Shown here in pieces: positions 1-8,638 of a stretch of DNA of 57,715 bases; position 1 is the first letter of the stretch, and each line of letters starts with the position of its first letter. Made by a program: the position numbers and the translations under genes. A model generated the notes under the pieces. It saw only the letters and a program-made list of their open reading frames with translations, had not been told where the DNA came from and ran no database searches. The stretch spans positions 1-57,715 of the forward strand of contig BGOK01000005.1 in NCBI GenBank assembly GCA_003569205.1, written 5' to 3'. Origin of the DNA: Verrucomicrobiota bacterium (GTDB lineage: Bacteria > Verrucomicrobiota > Verrucomicrobiia > Opitutales > UBA953).

Positions 1-95
1 CCTTGGGTGAGCCTTACCAAGTGACGGGTGTCGACGCCCGCGCAGAGACCGCCGAGCTGCGGCGGCGGATGCTAGGTGCTGTAGGTAGTGGCTAA
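1..95 (+). CDS. C-terminal tail of an unidentified protein (partial)
   Basis: An open frame enters from the left edge and stops with TAA at 93-95, leaving about 30 residues that end in LGAVGSG. Codon use (GCC, CGG, GTC) resembles that of the window's real genes. The same-strand gene that follows begins at 182. No domain can be recognised from so short a piece. It could be chance, although a free frame running to the window edge immediately before a same-strand gene is typical of a gene end. Confidence 0.35.
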   Translation, partial: LGEPYQVTGVDARAETAELRRRMLGAVGSG

Positions 96-181
96 TTGAC
101 TGACAAGTGGCCTAAGTTTTTTCAGGCTCAGGGCGGAACCGGCTGGAACAATCTAGCCCGGGCTTTAGTCCTCTATAACCC

Positions 182-3100
182 ATGAGTCCTACCACCAACA
201 CCCGTTGGCTAGCGTACGGTTTCGGTTCTGCTCTACGCGCTCACCGCGTGGGCGCAGACGCCCCCGCCCGCTAAGCCTGTCCCAGTCCTGCCACCCGAGC
301 CTCCACAAGAGGCCGTCATCAAGGTCGTCAACCTCCTCGACCATGTCCGTGACGGTAAGATGGACTACCATATCAACCCGAAGGCCGACATCCATGGTGA
401 CCCCAAGGAAGTCTACAAGCTGCAGCCAGATGGCGCGCTTCGCGTCAGCGGGGAAGGCTACGGCAGCATGGTCACGAAAGGCGCCTTTAAGGATTATCAC
501 CCTCGTCTGTGATTCAAGTGGGGTGAGAAGACCTGTGGGTAGCCGCACGAAGCGCTCCCGTGATAACGGCATCCTCGTGCACTGCTTCGGGCCGATCGGT
601 GCCCAGGGCGGCTCTTGGATGGCGAGCATTGAAGCCCAGATCATCGAAGGCGGCGTGGGCGATATCCTCGTACTCAGCGCCCGAACCGCCGACGGGATTC
701 CCTTGCCAGTTTCGATCAGTGCCGAATTGGGCCGTGATCGCGATAAGGAAGCGATTTGGACTCCCGGCGCACCGCGCGTGACCATGACGGGCGGCCGCCT
801 TAACTGGCAGCACCGCGACGTCGATTGGAAGGACAACTTAGGTTACCGCGGACGTGCCGATGTCGAATCGCCTTTCGGTGAATGGACACGTTTAGAGATC
901 ATCGCCAAGGGCGACACGTTGGAGTATTACACCAACGGTGTCCTCGTGAACCGCGCCTTTGAGTGCAAGCCCAGCGGTGGCCGCATCCTGCTGCAGACCG
1001 AAGCCGCCGAGATGTTCGTCCGTCGTTACGAGCTGCATCCGCTCGGAACGTTCACTGAAAAGTGGACGCCCGCCCCCGCGGCGCCGAAGAAGACCACCGC
1101 GGCGCCCGTCGCTGAACCGGTGCGTGCCAAAGGCGTACCGGCCTATGTGGCTCGTCCGGTCGAGATGACCTTGGCGAAGGGGCAGGGCGCTGGGGCGGCT
1201 CCGGCCGCCAAGCTTCCTGCGGGCTTTGAGCTCATCAACGCCGTCCCGGCCGGGATGGTTGCTCACCCGACCCTCGGTTGCGTGGATGCCCAGGGCCGGC
1301 TCTTTGTCGGAGACTCTCCGGGCGTGGCTTGGGGTGTCGGTCAGCACGAGAAAGAGCAGGCGGGTCGCATTGTTATGCTGGAAGACCGCGACGGCGATGG
1401 CGTCTTCGACCGGAGCACGGTCTTTGCCGATCGCCTGACTGTCCCCAAAGGCGCGTGCTGGGCTAACGGTGCGCTTTATGTCGCTTCGCCACCAGGTATT
1501 TGGAAGTTCACGGACGCGAATAGCGATGGCGTCGCGGAGAAGCGTGAGCTCCTTGTCGGCGGCTTTCAGTGGAGTGCCAACGGCGCGGATGTGCATGGCC
1601 CGTGGTTACACCCAGATGGTCGCCTCTATTGGACGCATGGTCGCAAAGGGCATGAAGTGAAGCAGCAGGATGGCACCTTGGTGCACAAAGGCTTGGCCAG
1701 TGGAGTATGGTCAATGCGCCTCGATGGATCGGACGTGCGCTGGCAACTCGCTCATCTGCGGGACAACCCGACTGGCCTAGCGTTCGCCCCCACCGGCGAG
1801 ATCTTTGGGACCTGTAATCTTTATAACGGTGTGCCCCGTCACGACACCATCGGCCAGTGGCAGCTCGGCGGCATCTACACCCGCCCCGATTGGTTGCAAA
1901 TCGTCGCTGATCAGCTCCGCACGCACGAGAAGATGCCCTTAGTCGCCAACCTGGGCCATATTGTTCCCAGCGGTTGTGCCTTGTGGTCACGGGCTAATGA
2001 GCTTGCTCCCACGCTCGCTGCTTCGCTGAAAATCTCCACCTCATGGTCTCGCTCTATAACTCGCAGAAGGTCATCCGTCTTGAACTCCAGAAGGAAGGCG
2101 CTGGTTACCGCGCCTCCGAACACGAATTTCTTAGCCTCACCAAGACGGGCGCCCACCTCACCGATGTTGTCGAAGCTCCGGACGGTTCGCTCCTCGTGCT
2201 GGATACCGGCACCTGGTATCCCCATTGCCCCTCCACTCTGCTGAACTCGGCGAACGTGCCGGGCGGCATTTATCGCGTTCGCCCCATCAAGCCCGTGGCC
2301 TTGGCTCCAGCGAAGCCTTCCCCTTATCGCGAGCTGACCGACGAGGATATTGCCCGCGACCTCGGCTCGGCCGATTCGGCGGTGGCCCGGCGAGCTTGCG
2401 AGCAGCTCACCTTCCGCCTGGTCGGCACAACCGCCGCGCGGGCCGCTTTACTGACGCTGCTAGACAAGCCGCTGGATCCCTTCCTTGAGCATGCAGCCGA
2501 ATATGCAGCCATGAAGACGCAGGCCTTTAGTGTGAAGGAACTCCAAGCCTCGACCGCACCGCGGCAACAGGCCCGCCTTCTGCGGATTCTTTCACAAGTC
2601 GCCACGAAGCCGGCCGACCTCGCAGCGGTCTATGATTTTGCTGCGACTAGCTTGGATGCCGCAGAGCCAGCCTTGGCTACGAATGCGGCCACTGCCCTTG
2701 GCAAGGCTGCGAATGCCGATACCCGAGTGGCCAAAGTCTTTGCGAGCTGGTTGACGGAGCCTGTGCTATCGGAGCGCCGCCTATTGGCTTTTGAACGACT
2801 TGGGACCGCTCTGGCCAGTCGCCCCGAGGTATCGAAGGCCTTGGCGACGGCACTGACCAAGCAAGGGCCGGTGCGACAGGTGGCCCTGAAGGCCATCGCA
2901 AACTCCACTGGCAAATTACCGGACCAGCAGTGGCGGCCGGCCTTACTCGGTCTCCTCGATACGGAGGTGAGCCCCGTGCTCTTTGAGGCCATCGCCCGCG
3001 TGAAGCATCGCAGCTTCGACGAACGTCTGAGCGTTTTAGCTGCGGATAAGTCGCGCGCTGTTACCTTGCGGCTACGGTCGCTCTTAGCCCTATCGGAGGC

Positions 3101-3927
3101 GGGAAGCCAGCTGAGCCCCGCGGCGTTTGACTTACTCCTAGAACTACTCGCCGACACTGGCCAAGCTGGCCCGCGGATTGAAGCCAGTCGCCGCCTCGCT
3201 GAAGCCCAGCTCTCCGACGCGCAACTCGACCGCTTCCTTCCCGTACTCATGCGAGCTGGGCCGATTGAGCAGGGTGACTTCCTGCAGCACCTCAAGAAAT
3301 ATACGCCCGGACAAGGTAAACGCATTGCCGCCGCATTCGCCCAGTCGTCACAACTCGGGACCCTTCGTCCCGATGAAGTGCGCGTGGCCTTCGCCAAGTG
3401 GCCCGCGCTCCGTTTTTGAAGTCATGGAGCCGGCGTTCAACGCGGCGATGGCCGCTACTGAGGCCAAGAAGTCCAAGCTCGATGCCTGGGCCCAAGAAGC
3501 GGCCCGCAGTGGCCGGCCGGAAGCGGGCGCCAAGCACTTCGCCGCGGGGAAGGGCGCCTGCCTGGCCTGTCACCAAGTGGGCGCGGTCGGGCGAGCCCTC
3601 GGTCCCGACCTCTCCCGCATCGGCGCTATCCGCACCGAGCGAGAACTCATCGAGAGCATCCTTTTCCCCAGTAACACTATCGCGCGCGATTATGAGCTCC
3701 ATGCCGTCGTCACCTCTGACGGGCGTAACCACGTCGGCCTGATTAAGTCCCGTGGCGCCGACGGGCTCGTGCTGATGGATGCGGCTGGCCAACTACTGAC
3801 TTTACCGACCACCACGGTGGTGAGTGAGACCCAGTTAGAGACCAGCTTGATGCCCGGTGGGCTGGACGCTGCTTTCACGCCCGCCGAGTTGGCTGACCTC
3901 GTCGCTTGGTTGCGGTCGCTGCGGTAA
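182..3927 (+). pseudogene. DUF1080 / PVC-type dehydrogenase / haem fusion, frame-disrupted
   Basis: The intact protein would be a secreted c-type dehydrogenase of the PVC superphylum. It has a signal peptide, a DUF1080 (3-keto-disaccharide hydrolase / concanavalin-like) domain at about 300-1030, a sorbosone-dehydrogenase-like beta-propeller at about 1210-2290, HEAT-like repeats at about 2310-3400, and a PVC-type haem domain with CLACH near 3560. The pieces lie in three frames. The start ATG at 182 and the end of the signal peptide (LYALTAWAQ) disagree. A TGA near 510 replaces the usual L-E-F. An extra T near 536 breaks KTWGSR. Shifts near 2025 and 3400 separate propeller, HEAT and haem parts. 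The domain order is normal and each segment is conserved, so this is a recent pseudogene or a stretch of poor sequence. The family probably oxidises sugars in the periplasm (inference). Confidence 0.8.
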
Positions 3928-4020
3928 GGCTAAATACTGTAAGAGTCTACAATACGAGGGGCTTGACCTGTCGGGTGGGTTGGATAATTTCGGGAACGTC
4001 GCCACCCCGCGATAACCCCT

Positions 4021-5526
4021 ATGATTCAGGATGTTCTCATCCTTGGCGGAGGAACCGCAGGCTTCTTCATGGCTGCCAGCCTGAAGACGCACCACCCATG
4101 CTTGCGGGTGCGGGTCGTGCGTAGTCCGACGCTCGGCATCATTGGAGTGGGCGAGGGCAGTACCACTGATCTACTGCGGTTTATCCATGGGTTCTTACGC
4201 GTCCCTCCCAGCGAGTTTTATCGGGCGGTGAAGCCTTCGCTCAAACTCGGCATCAAGTTCCTCTGGGGAAAAGAAGACTATCACTACACCTTCACCGGGG
4301 CCTTGCGGCAGAAGTTCGAACCCTCGGGGGTGCCGATTGGCTTTGCTTGCGATGAGACCTTGGCCGATGTCGACATTCATACCTCTTTGATGGCAGCGGG
4401 GAAGGTCTTCCCGCGGAGTCCCGATGGCCCTTGGCCGTTGGTGAACCCCACCGTGGGTTATCATATCGAGAACGCCGAACTCGTCGCGTGGTTGGAAAGC
4501 CACGCCGCTAAACTGGGTATCGAAGTGATTGACGGCGACTTGGCCGCGGTCGAGCAAGCCGAAGGCGAGATCCAGGCCTTGCACCTCAAGGATGGCCAGC
4601 GCCTCGCGGCAGACTTCTTCGTCGATGCCTCGGGCTTCCGTGCGGAGTTGATTGGCAAAGCCCTCGGCACGCCTTTCATCAGCTACGCGGACTCACTCTT
4701 CTGCGACAAGGCCGTCGTCGGTGGTTGGGCGCGCACATCTGAACCCATCCTGCCCTATACGACCGCGGAGACGATGGCGGCGGGTTGGGCTTGGCAGATT
4801 GAGCATCCGGGACGTATCAACCGCGGTTATGTCTATTGCTCGAAGTTTATTTCGGATGCAGACGCCGAGGCGGAGTTCCGAGCGAAGAATCCCAAGGTGG
4901 GGCCCACGCGTATCGTCCCCTTCGTGCCTGGACGTTACGCGCACCAATGGGTCGGCAATGTCTTCGCGGTCGGTAACGCGGCTGGTTTCGTCGAGCCCCT
5001 CGAGGCGACCTCGTTACTATGCATTGCGCACGAGTGTCGCTTCCTGACGATTGCGCTCGCGGAGGGCGGTTTGAAGAAGAACTACAGTATGCGCGAAACC
5101 ACGGACCACTTGTGTGGTCGCCTCTGGGATGAGATTCGTGACTTCCTAGCCGTCCATTACCGTTTCAACCAACGCGCGGATACCCCCTTCTGGCGGCATT
5201 GTCGCGCGCATGTGGCGTTGCATGGCGCCCAGCGTATGGTCGACTTTTATCGCGAGAACGGCCCCACCTTCTGCCTGGAGGTCGAGTTGCTAGCCCCCGC
5301 CCAGAGCATCTTTCAATTGGAAGGATTCTGGCTCCACCTCGTGGCGATGGGTGTGCCCCATGAGCGGATGGACCGGCTGACGCCAGCGGAGCGACAGTGG
5401 TGGGCAAGTCAGCGAGCGAGCAATCGAGGGCGCGCGGCGACCGGCCTGACGGTGGAAGAATCGTTAAAAGTCCTCCACGATCCACGTTGGAGCTGGCGGC
5501 CGGACTTCTATAAAGACGTCCACTGA
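4021..5526 (+). CDS. Flavin-dependent tryptophan-halogenase family protein
   Basis: FADH2-dependent halogenases of this family (PF04820) make HOCl from chloride and pass it along a tunnel to a catalytic lysine. The 501 residues fit the usual length. The N-terminus has the FAD-binding GGGTAGF box (residues 9-15) and IGVGEGST. SLKLGIKF places K75 opposite the catalytic K79 of PrnA. FVEPLEAT matches the segment containing E346 of PrnA. The W-x-W-x-I signature is present as WAWQI, but the following proline is displaced (EHPGR). No flavin reductase gene is nearby, so FADH2 must come from elsewhere. The start is preceded by gataacccct, not by a Shine-Dalgarno sequence. The substrate is unknown; non-tryptophan acceptors are common among environmental members. 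Confidence 0.88.
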   Translation: MIQDVLILGGGTAGFFMAASLKTHHPCLRVRVVRSPTLGIIGVGEGSTTDLLRFIHGFLRVPPSEFYRAVKPSLKLGIKFLWGKEDYHYTFTGALRQKFEPSGVPIGFACDETLADVDIHTSLMAAGKVFPRSPDGPWPLVNPTVGYHIENAELVAWLESHAAKLGIEVIDGDLAAVEQAEGEIQALHLKDGQRLAADFFVDASGFRAELIGKALGTPFISYADSLFCDKAVVGGWARTSEPILPYTTAETMAAGWAWQIEHPGRINRGYVYCSKFISDADAEAEFRAKNPKVGPTRIVPFVPGRYAHQWVGNVFAVGNAAGFVEPLEATSLLCIAHECRFLTIALAEGGLKKNYSMRETTDHLCGRLWDEIRDFLAVHYRFNQRADTPFWRHCRAHVALHGAQRMVDFYRENGPTFCLEVELLAPAQSIFQLEGFWLHLVAMGVPHERMDRLTPAERQWWASQRASNRGRAATGLTVEESLKVLHDPRWSWRPDFYKDVH

Positions 5527-5537
5527 GCCGGCGGCTG

Positions 5538-5774
5538 TTACCAGAGTATGGCCAGGAGGCTGGCGGCGGGGACCGCTAAGAGCACGAGTAGGCAGCTCCC
5601 ACGGCGCGCGTCCTGGGCGTCTTGATCGGCCTTATCCCAGGCAGACTGTTCTTCGTAGAAGCTCCCGTCTGCGCGGTCATGGTCGTTATCGTGGTCGCCG
5701 CCGTCGTCCGGGGTATCGTCGTTGTCGTCCGGGGTGAAGTCATCGTCGTCTGGGGTATCGTCGTTGTCGCGCAT
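5538..5774 (-). CDS. Small acidic tail-anchored hypothetical protein
   Basis: A 78-residue protein. It opens with an Asp-rich stretch (MRDNDDTPDDDDF, then further TPDD units to about residue 35), continues with a hydrophilic middle (SFYEEQSAWDKADQDAQDARR) and ends in one hydrophobic segment (CLLVLLAVPAASLLAILW), which looks like a C-terminal membrane anchor. I chose the ATG at 5774 because upstream residues in the frame do not look coded. It converges on the halogenase gene with an 11-base gap. The acidic repeats could bind cations (inference). No family recognised. Confidence 0.5.
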   Translation of the reverse strand: MRDNDDTPDDDDFTPDDNDDTPDDGGDHDNDHDRADGSFYEEQSAWDKADQDAQDARRGSCLLVLLAVPAASLLAILW

Positions 5775-5884
5775 GCCTAGGACTCTGCCCAAAATCTGAG
5801 GTTCTGCAAGGGGTGGAAAGGTCGCTACAAGGTGCGGTTTACTCTGGAGGCTTAGCGATTCCTCGCCCACGATGGGAACCTCGC

Positions 5885-6616
5885 ATGGCTACCGTCCTTT
5901 GCATGAAGTGGGGCACCAAGTATGGTCCCGAATACGTCAACCGCCTCCATTCGATGGTGCAGCGGCATCTCACGATCCCGCATCGCTTCGTGTGTCTCAC
6001 TGATAACAAGGATGGCCTGAATCCGGGTATCGAGACCTTCCCGATCCCGAGCCTCAAGTTGCCGGCGGGTGCCCCGGAACGCGGCTGGACTAAGCTCGTC
6101 TCCTTTTCGCCCGATCTCAGCGCTCTAGGCGGTCCGGAACTAAAGGGTGAAATCCTCTTCCTCGATATCGACATCGTCATCGTCGGCAACATGGATGCCT
6201 TCTTCCAGCAGCCGGGAGAGTTCTTGATCATCCGCGACTGGCAGAAGGGCGATATCACTGGCAACTCCTCTGTCTACCGCTGGACTGCGGGCGCGCACCC
6301 CGACGTGCTGGAGTATTTCCGCTCGAATCTGGAAGCCGTTCGGAAGCGCCATCGCAACGAACAGGAGTTCCTCACTGCGCACTTAAGTGGGCAGGGGAAG
6401 GTCGGCTATTGGCCCGAGACCTGGTGCCGCAGTTTCAAGCGCCATTGCGTGAAGTATTTCCCCTTCTCCTTCTTTCAGACGCCCGCGATTCCTGCAGGCG
6501 CCAAGATAGTTGTCTTCCATGGCGTGCCCAATCCGCCGGACGCCTTGGTCGGTCGGAGTGGTAAGTGGTATCGTCGGGTCCTGCCGACCCCTTGGATCGC
6601 GGATAACTGGAAGTAG
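5885..6616 (+). CDS. Glycosyltransferase, GT-A fold, GT8-like
   Basis: A 243-residue protein beginning MATVLCMKWGTKYGPEYVN. It has LDIDIV at about residues 93-98, an acidic DxD-type motif that would hold the metal and nucleotide sugar, preceded by GEILF. The region WTKLVSF and the C-terminal VVFHGVPNP resemble small cytosolic transferases related to families 8 and 32. There is no signal peptide or membrane segment, so it is probably cytosolic and acts on surface glycans (inference). The start at 5885 was preferred to the longer frame because the family conservation begins at MATVLCMKWG. It stands alone, with palindromic repeats downstream. The donor and acceptor are unknown. Confidence 0.7.
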   Translation: MATVLCMKWGTKYGPEYVNRLHSMVQRHLTIPHRFVCLTDNKDGLNPGIETFPIPSLKLPAGAPERGWTKLVSFSPDLSALGGPELKGEILFLDIDIVIVGNMDAFFQQPGEFLIIRDWQKGDITGNSSVYRWTAGAHPDVLEYFRSNLEAVRKRHRNEQEFLTAHLSGQGKVGYWPETWCRSFKRHCVKYFPFSFFQTPAIPAGAKIVVFHGVPNPPDALVGRSGKWYRRVLPTPWIADNWK

Positions 6617-6631
6617 GCGGCACCGGTGCAA

Positions 6632-6655
6632 GCGGTTGGCGGTTAGCGGTTGGAA
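6632..6655. repeat. GCGGTT-type intergenic repeat
   Basis: Tandem GCGGTTGGCGGTTAGCGGTT words lie just after the glycosyltransferase gene. The same words occur on both sides of a segment at 26690-26832 in inverted orientation, so this is a dispersed intergenic repeat. Confidence 0.5.
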
Positions 6656-6663
6656 TGGCTTTT

Positions 6664-6862
6664 AGGTAGGGGTAGCACCGCGTGCTAACCTAGTCGCATC
6701 TGGTTTAAAGGTAGGGGCGCGACTACGTCGCGTTCGTAGGCGGACGGAGTTCGAATGGTCAGACGATCTGCCCGGCTCGTCGCACGTGACGATGCGAACG
6801 GCGGCCATGGCAATGGCCGCCCTACCAAATAAAGAAGGGCAGCACGCGGTGCTGCCCCTACC
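6664..6862. repeat. Cluster of four palindromic intergenic elements
   Basis: Four hairpin-forming units stand close together. GGTAGCAC-cgc-GTGCTAACC is at 6671-6690, CGCGAC-tac-GTCGCG at 6718-6732, GGCGGCCAT-ggca-ATGGCCGCC at 6800-6821 and GGGCAGCAC-gcg-GTGCTGCCC at 6837-6857. Each is flanked by GGTAGGGG on the left or CCCTACC on the right. The outer word is shared while the palindromic core differs from unit to unit, like a REP-type family. A shorter fifth palindrome (TCGTC...GACGA) is at 6778-6793. The last unit may also end transcription of the minus-strand gene at 6883. Confidence 0.7.
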
Positions 6863-6882
6863 TTAAGCAAAAGCGCTTTCGC

Positions 6883-8369
6883 TTACTTCTCTTCGGTGGC
6901 GTCCTCGTTGGCCGCTTCTTCCTTGGCCTGAGCCTGGGTGCTGAGCACGGGCTGGGCGAAGAGGCGACTGTCGTGCAGCTTGGCGATATAGCCTTCGCCG
7001 ATGAGGAAGTTGAGGTCGGCGAGCACGCGTGCCTTGGCGGCATCATCGGCGGTTTCGCCGGCGACGGCGAGGGTGACGTCCTTGCCTTGGATGCCGGAAG
7101 TCTTGTCGAGGCAGTCGAAGATTTTCTGCATCGCATCGCTGAAGCTGGACTTCGGGTCGCGGCACTTTCGGCGCACGCCACAAGCGTAGGTGATGCCCTT
7201 GGAGCCCTTCTTGTAGAGGTGGAAGCCTTCCTTGCGGAGACGGCCGCGGATGCCGTTAGCGGTATCGAGGGGGAAGTCGCGCTGGCGATCGAGCGCGTAG
7301 CGGACGCAATCACGGAGCGGGCCGGGCGGCATCTCGGCGAGGAGACGGCCGGGAAAGCGAACTTGGTTGCGGGAGATGACGGTGGCTTCGCGGCGGAAGG
7401 CCAGCAAGAAGCCGCGGGCGGCGTCCATACTTTCCAGGCGCTCGGGCTCGCCTTCCTGACGGTCCTTCGGGGCGTATTCCGTACGGGTGGACATGGACTT
7501 CTTCCAGGCCTCAATGGCTTCGGGTTCGCGGACCATCTCGAGGTCGGCCTTAAAGCGGTCAAACGGGGCGTTAGGGCAGGTCCGGGCGTGGTGGTCGCGC
7601 AGGGTCTTCTGGTAGCTGTGGTGGGTCGGCGAGCCAAGGATGGCCCCTGTGCGCTTGCATCGGGCGACCATTAAGAAGGACCCCTTCGGGGCTTCGGTTT
7701 CGACCTCGACCGTATCGAAGAACTTATCGAGGTGGCGGTTGAGCACGTGGCTGACCGCTTCGGCTTCGGTGAGGAACGGCACGCTATCTGGGACGGAAAT
7801 CGAGAGCGTCGCATCGGTGCGCTTCTCCGCATCGGCTGGCTTGATGACGATCGAAAGACGATCTTCCTTGTCCAAAATTAACAACGCGACGCTGAAGAGC
7901 TCGTAGGTAATCTGGCTCTTCTTCATCGCATCACCGAGCAACTCGAACTTGGCGTCGTCGGGGAAGAAGCCGGTCGTCACCACCATCTGCGGGATGGCCG
8001 GTTCGGATTCGAAGCGATCACCGCGGTCATCGCGACTAGGACCACGACGGTCATCGCGTGGACCGCGCGAAGGACCACCAGGACCGCCGGGACCACGCGA
8101 AGGACCACCCGGACCGCGAAGGACCACCCGGAAGCGACCACCCGGACCGCGCGAGGACCACCCGGACCGCGCGAGGGTCCGCCGGGGCCACGGTTGCCAC
8201 CATCACGGAAAGAAGGACGATCGCCGCCTTCGCGGCGGGGACCCCGACTCGCGCCAATATTTTCGTTCGGTCCGTCGACCCAAGAGGGGCCAAAACCCAG
8301 CGAAGAAAGGTCTATCGGTTTGATAGAATCTTCGGGGGGGCGGGACGAATCGGCCGGATCGGGAGACAT
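6883..8369 (-). CDS. Lineage-specific protein with Gly-Pro-Arg repeat, frameshifted
   Basis: I do not recognise the family. The C-terminal 380 residues (frame ending at 6883) form a globular, mixed-charge protein with CKRTGAILGSPTHHSY, conserved-looking Cys and His residues, and a short Ala/Glu tail. The natural start is probably the ATG at 8369 (MSPDPADSSRPPEDS), in a different frame. The two parts join inside a low-complexity region rich in GPGGPSRGP at about 8050-8190, where one indel shifts the frame. If translation instead began at the GTG near 8127, the protein would have 414 residues. Arg-Gly-Pro-rich leaders followed by a basic domain suggest nucleic-acid binding (inference only). It is divergent to the tRNA-Leu gene. 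Confidence 0.6.
8055..8192. repeat. Degenerate tandem repeat coding GGPSRGP
   Basis: Units of about 18-21 bases such as gcgaaggaccacccggacc recur at least six times inside the minus-strand gene. They encode Gly-Gly-Pro-Ser-Arg-Gly-Pro. Unit lengths vary, and one length change is not a multiple of three, which is where the reading frame of the host gene breaks. Confidence 0.75.
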
Positions 8370-8474
8370 TGCGGGTCGAGAGTTGGCAAAGATGCCTCGC
8401 TTGGCAAGCGTGGGCACAAACGCTTTTTTCTTGCACTGATGCCCGGGTGTTCCACTTTCCACCTTCCTTAGATT

Positions 8475-8558
8475 GCTCAGGTGGTGGAATGGCAGACACG
8501 CATGCTTGAGGTGCATGTGCCGTAAGGTGTCCGGGTTCAAGTCCCGGCCTGAGCACCA
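8475..8558 (+). tRNA. tRNA-Leu (anticodon GAG)
   Basis: The acceptor stem GCTCAGG (8475-8481) pairs with CCTGAGC (8548-8554). A discriminator and an encoded CCA follow at 8555-8558. The anticodon stem CATGC/GCATG encloses the loop TTGAGGT, so the anticodon is GAG. The long variable arm (GTGCCGTAAGGTGT region) is typical of class II tRNA-Leu, and GGTTCAAGTCC forms the T arm. Confidence 0.96.
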
Positions 8559-8568
8559 ATTTGAAGCT

Positions 8569-8605
8569 GGCCCGGTTCAATTTTGAGCCGGGCCTCTTTT
8601 TTATT
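8569..8605 (+). terminator. Rho-independent terminator after tRNA-Leu
   Basis: GGCCCGGTTCAA (8569-8580) pairs with TTGAGCCGGGCC (8583-8594), with one mismatch, followed by TCTTTTTTATT. It lies 10 bases after the tRNA and 34 before purD, so purD needs its own promoter or read-through. Confidence 0.85.
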
Positions 8606-8638
8606 CCCTTAAGGCGGCTCTGCGGCAGGAATAGGGGC

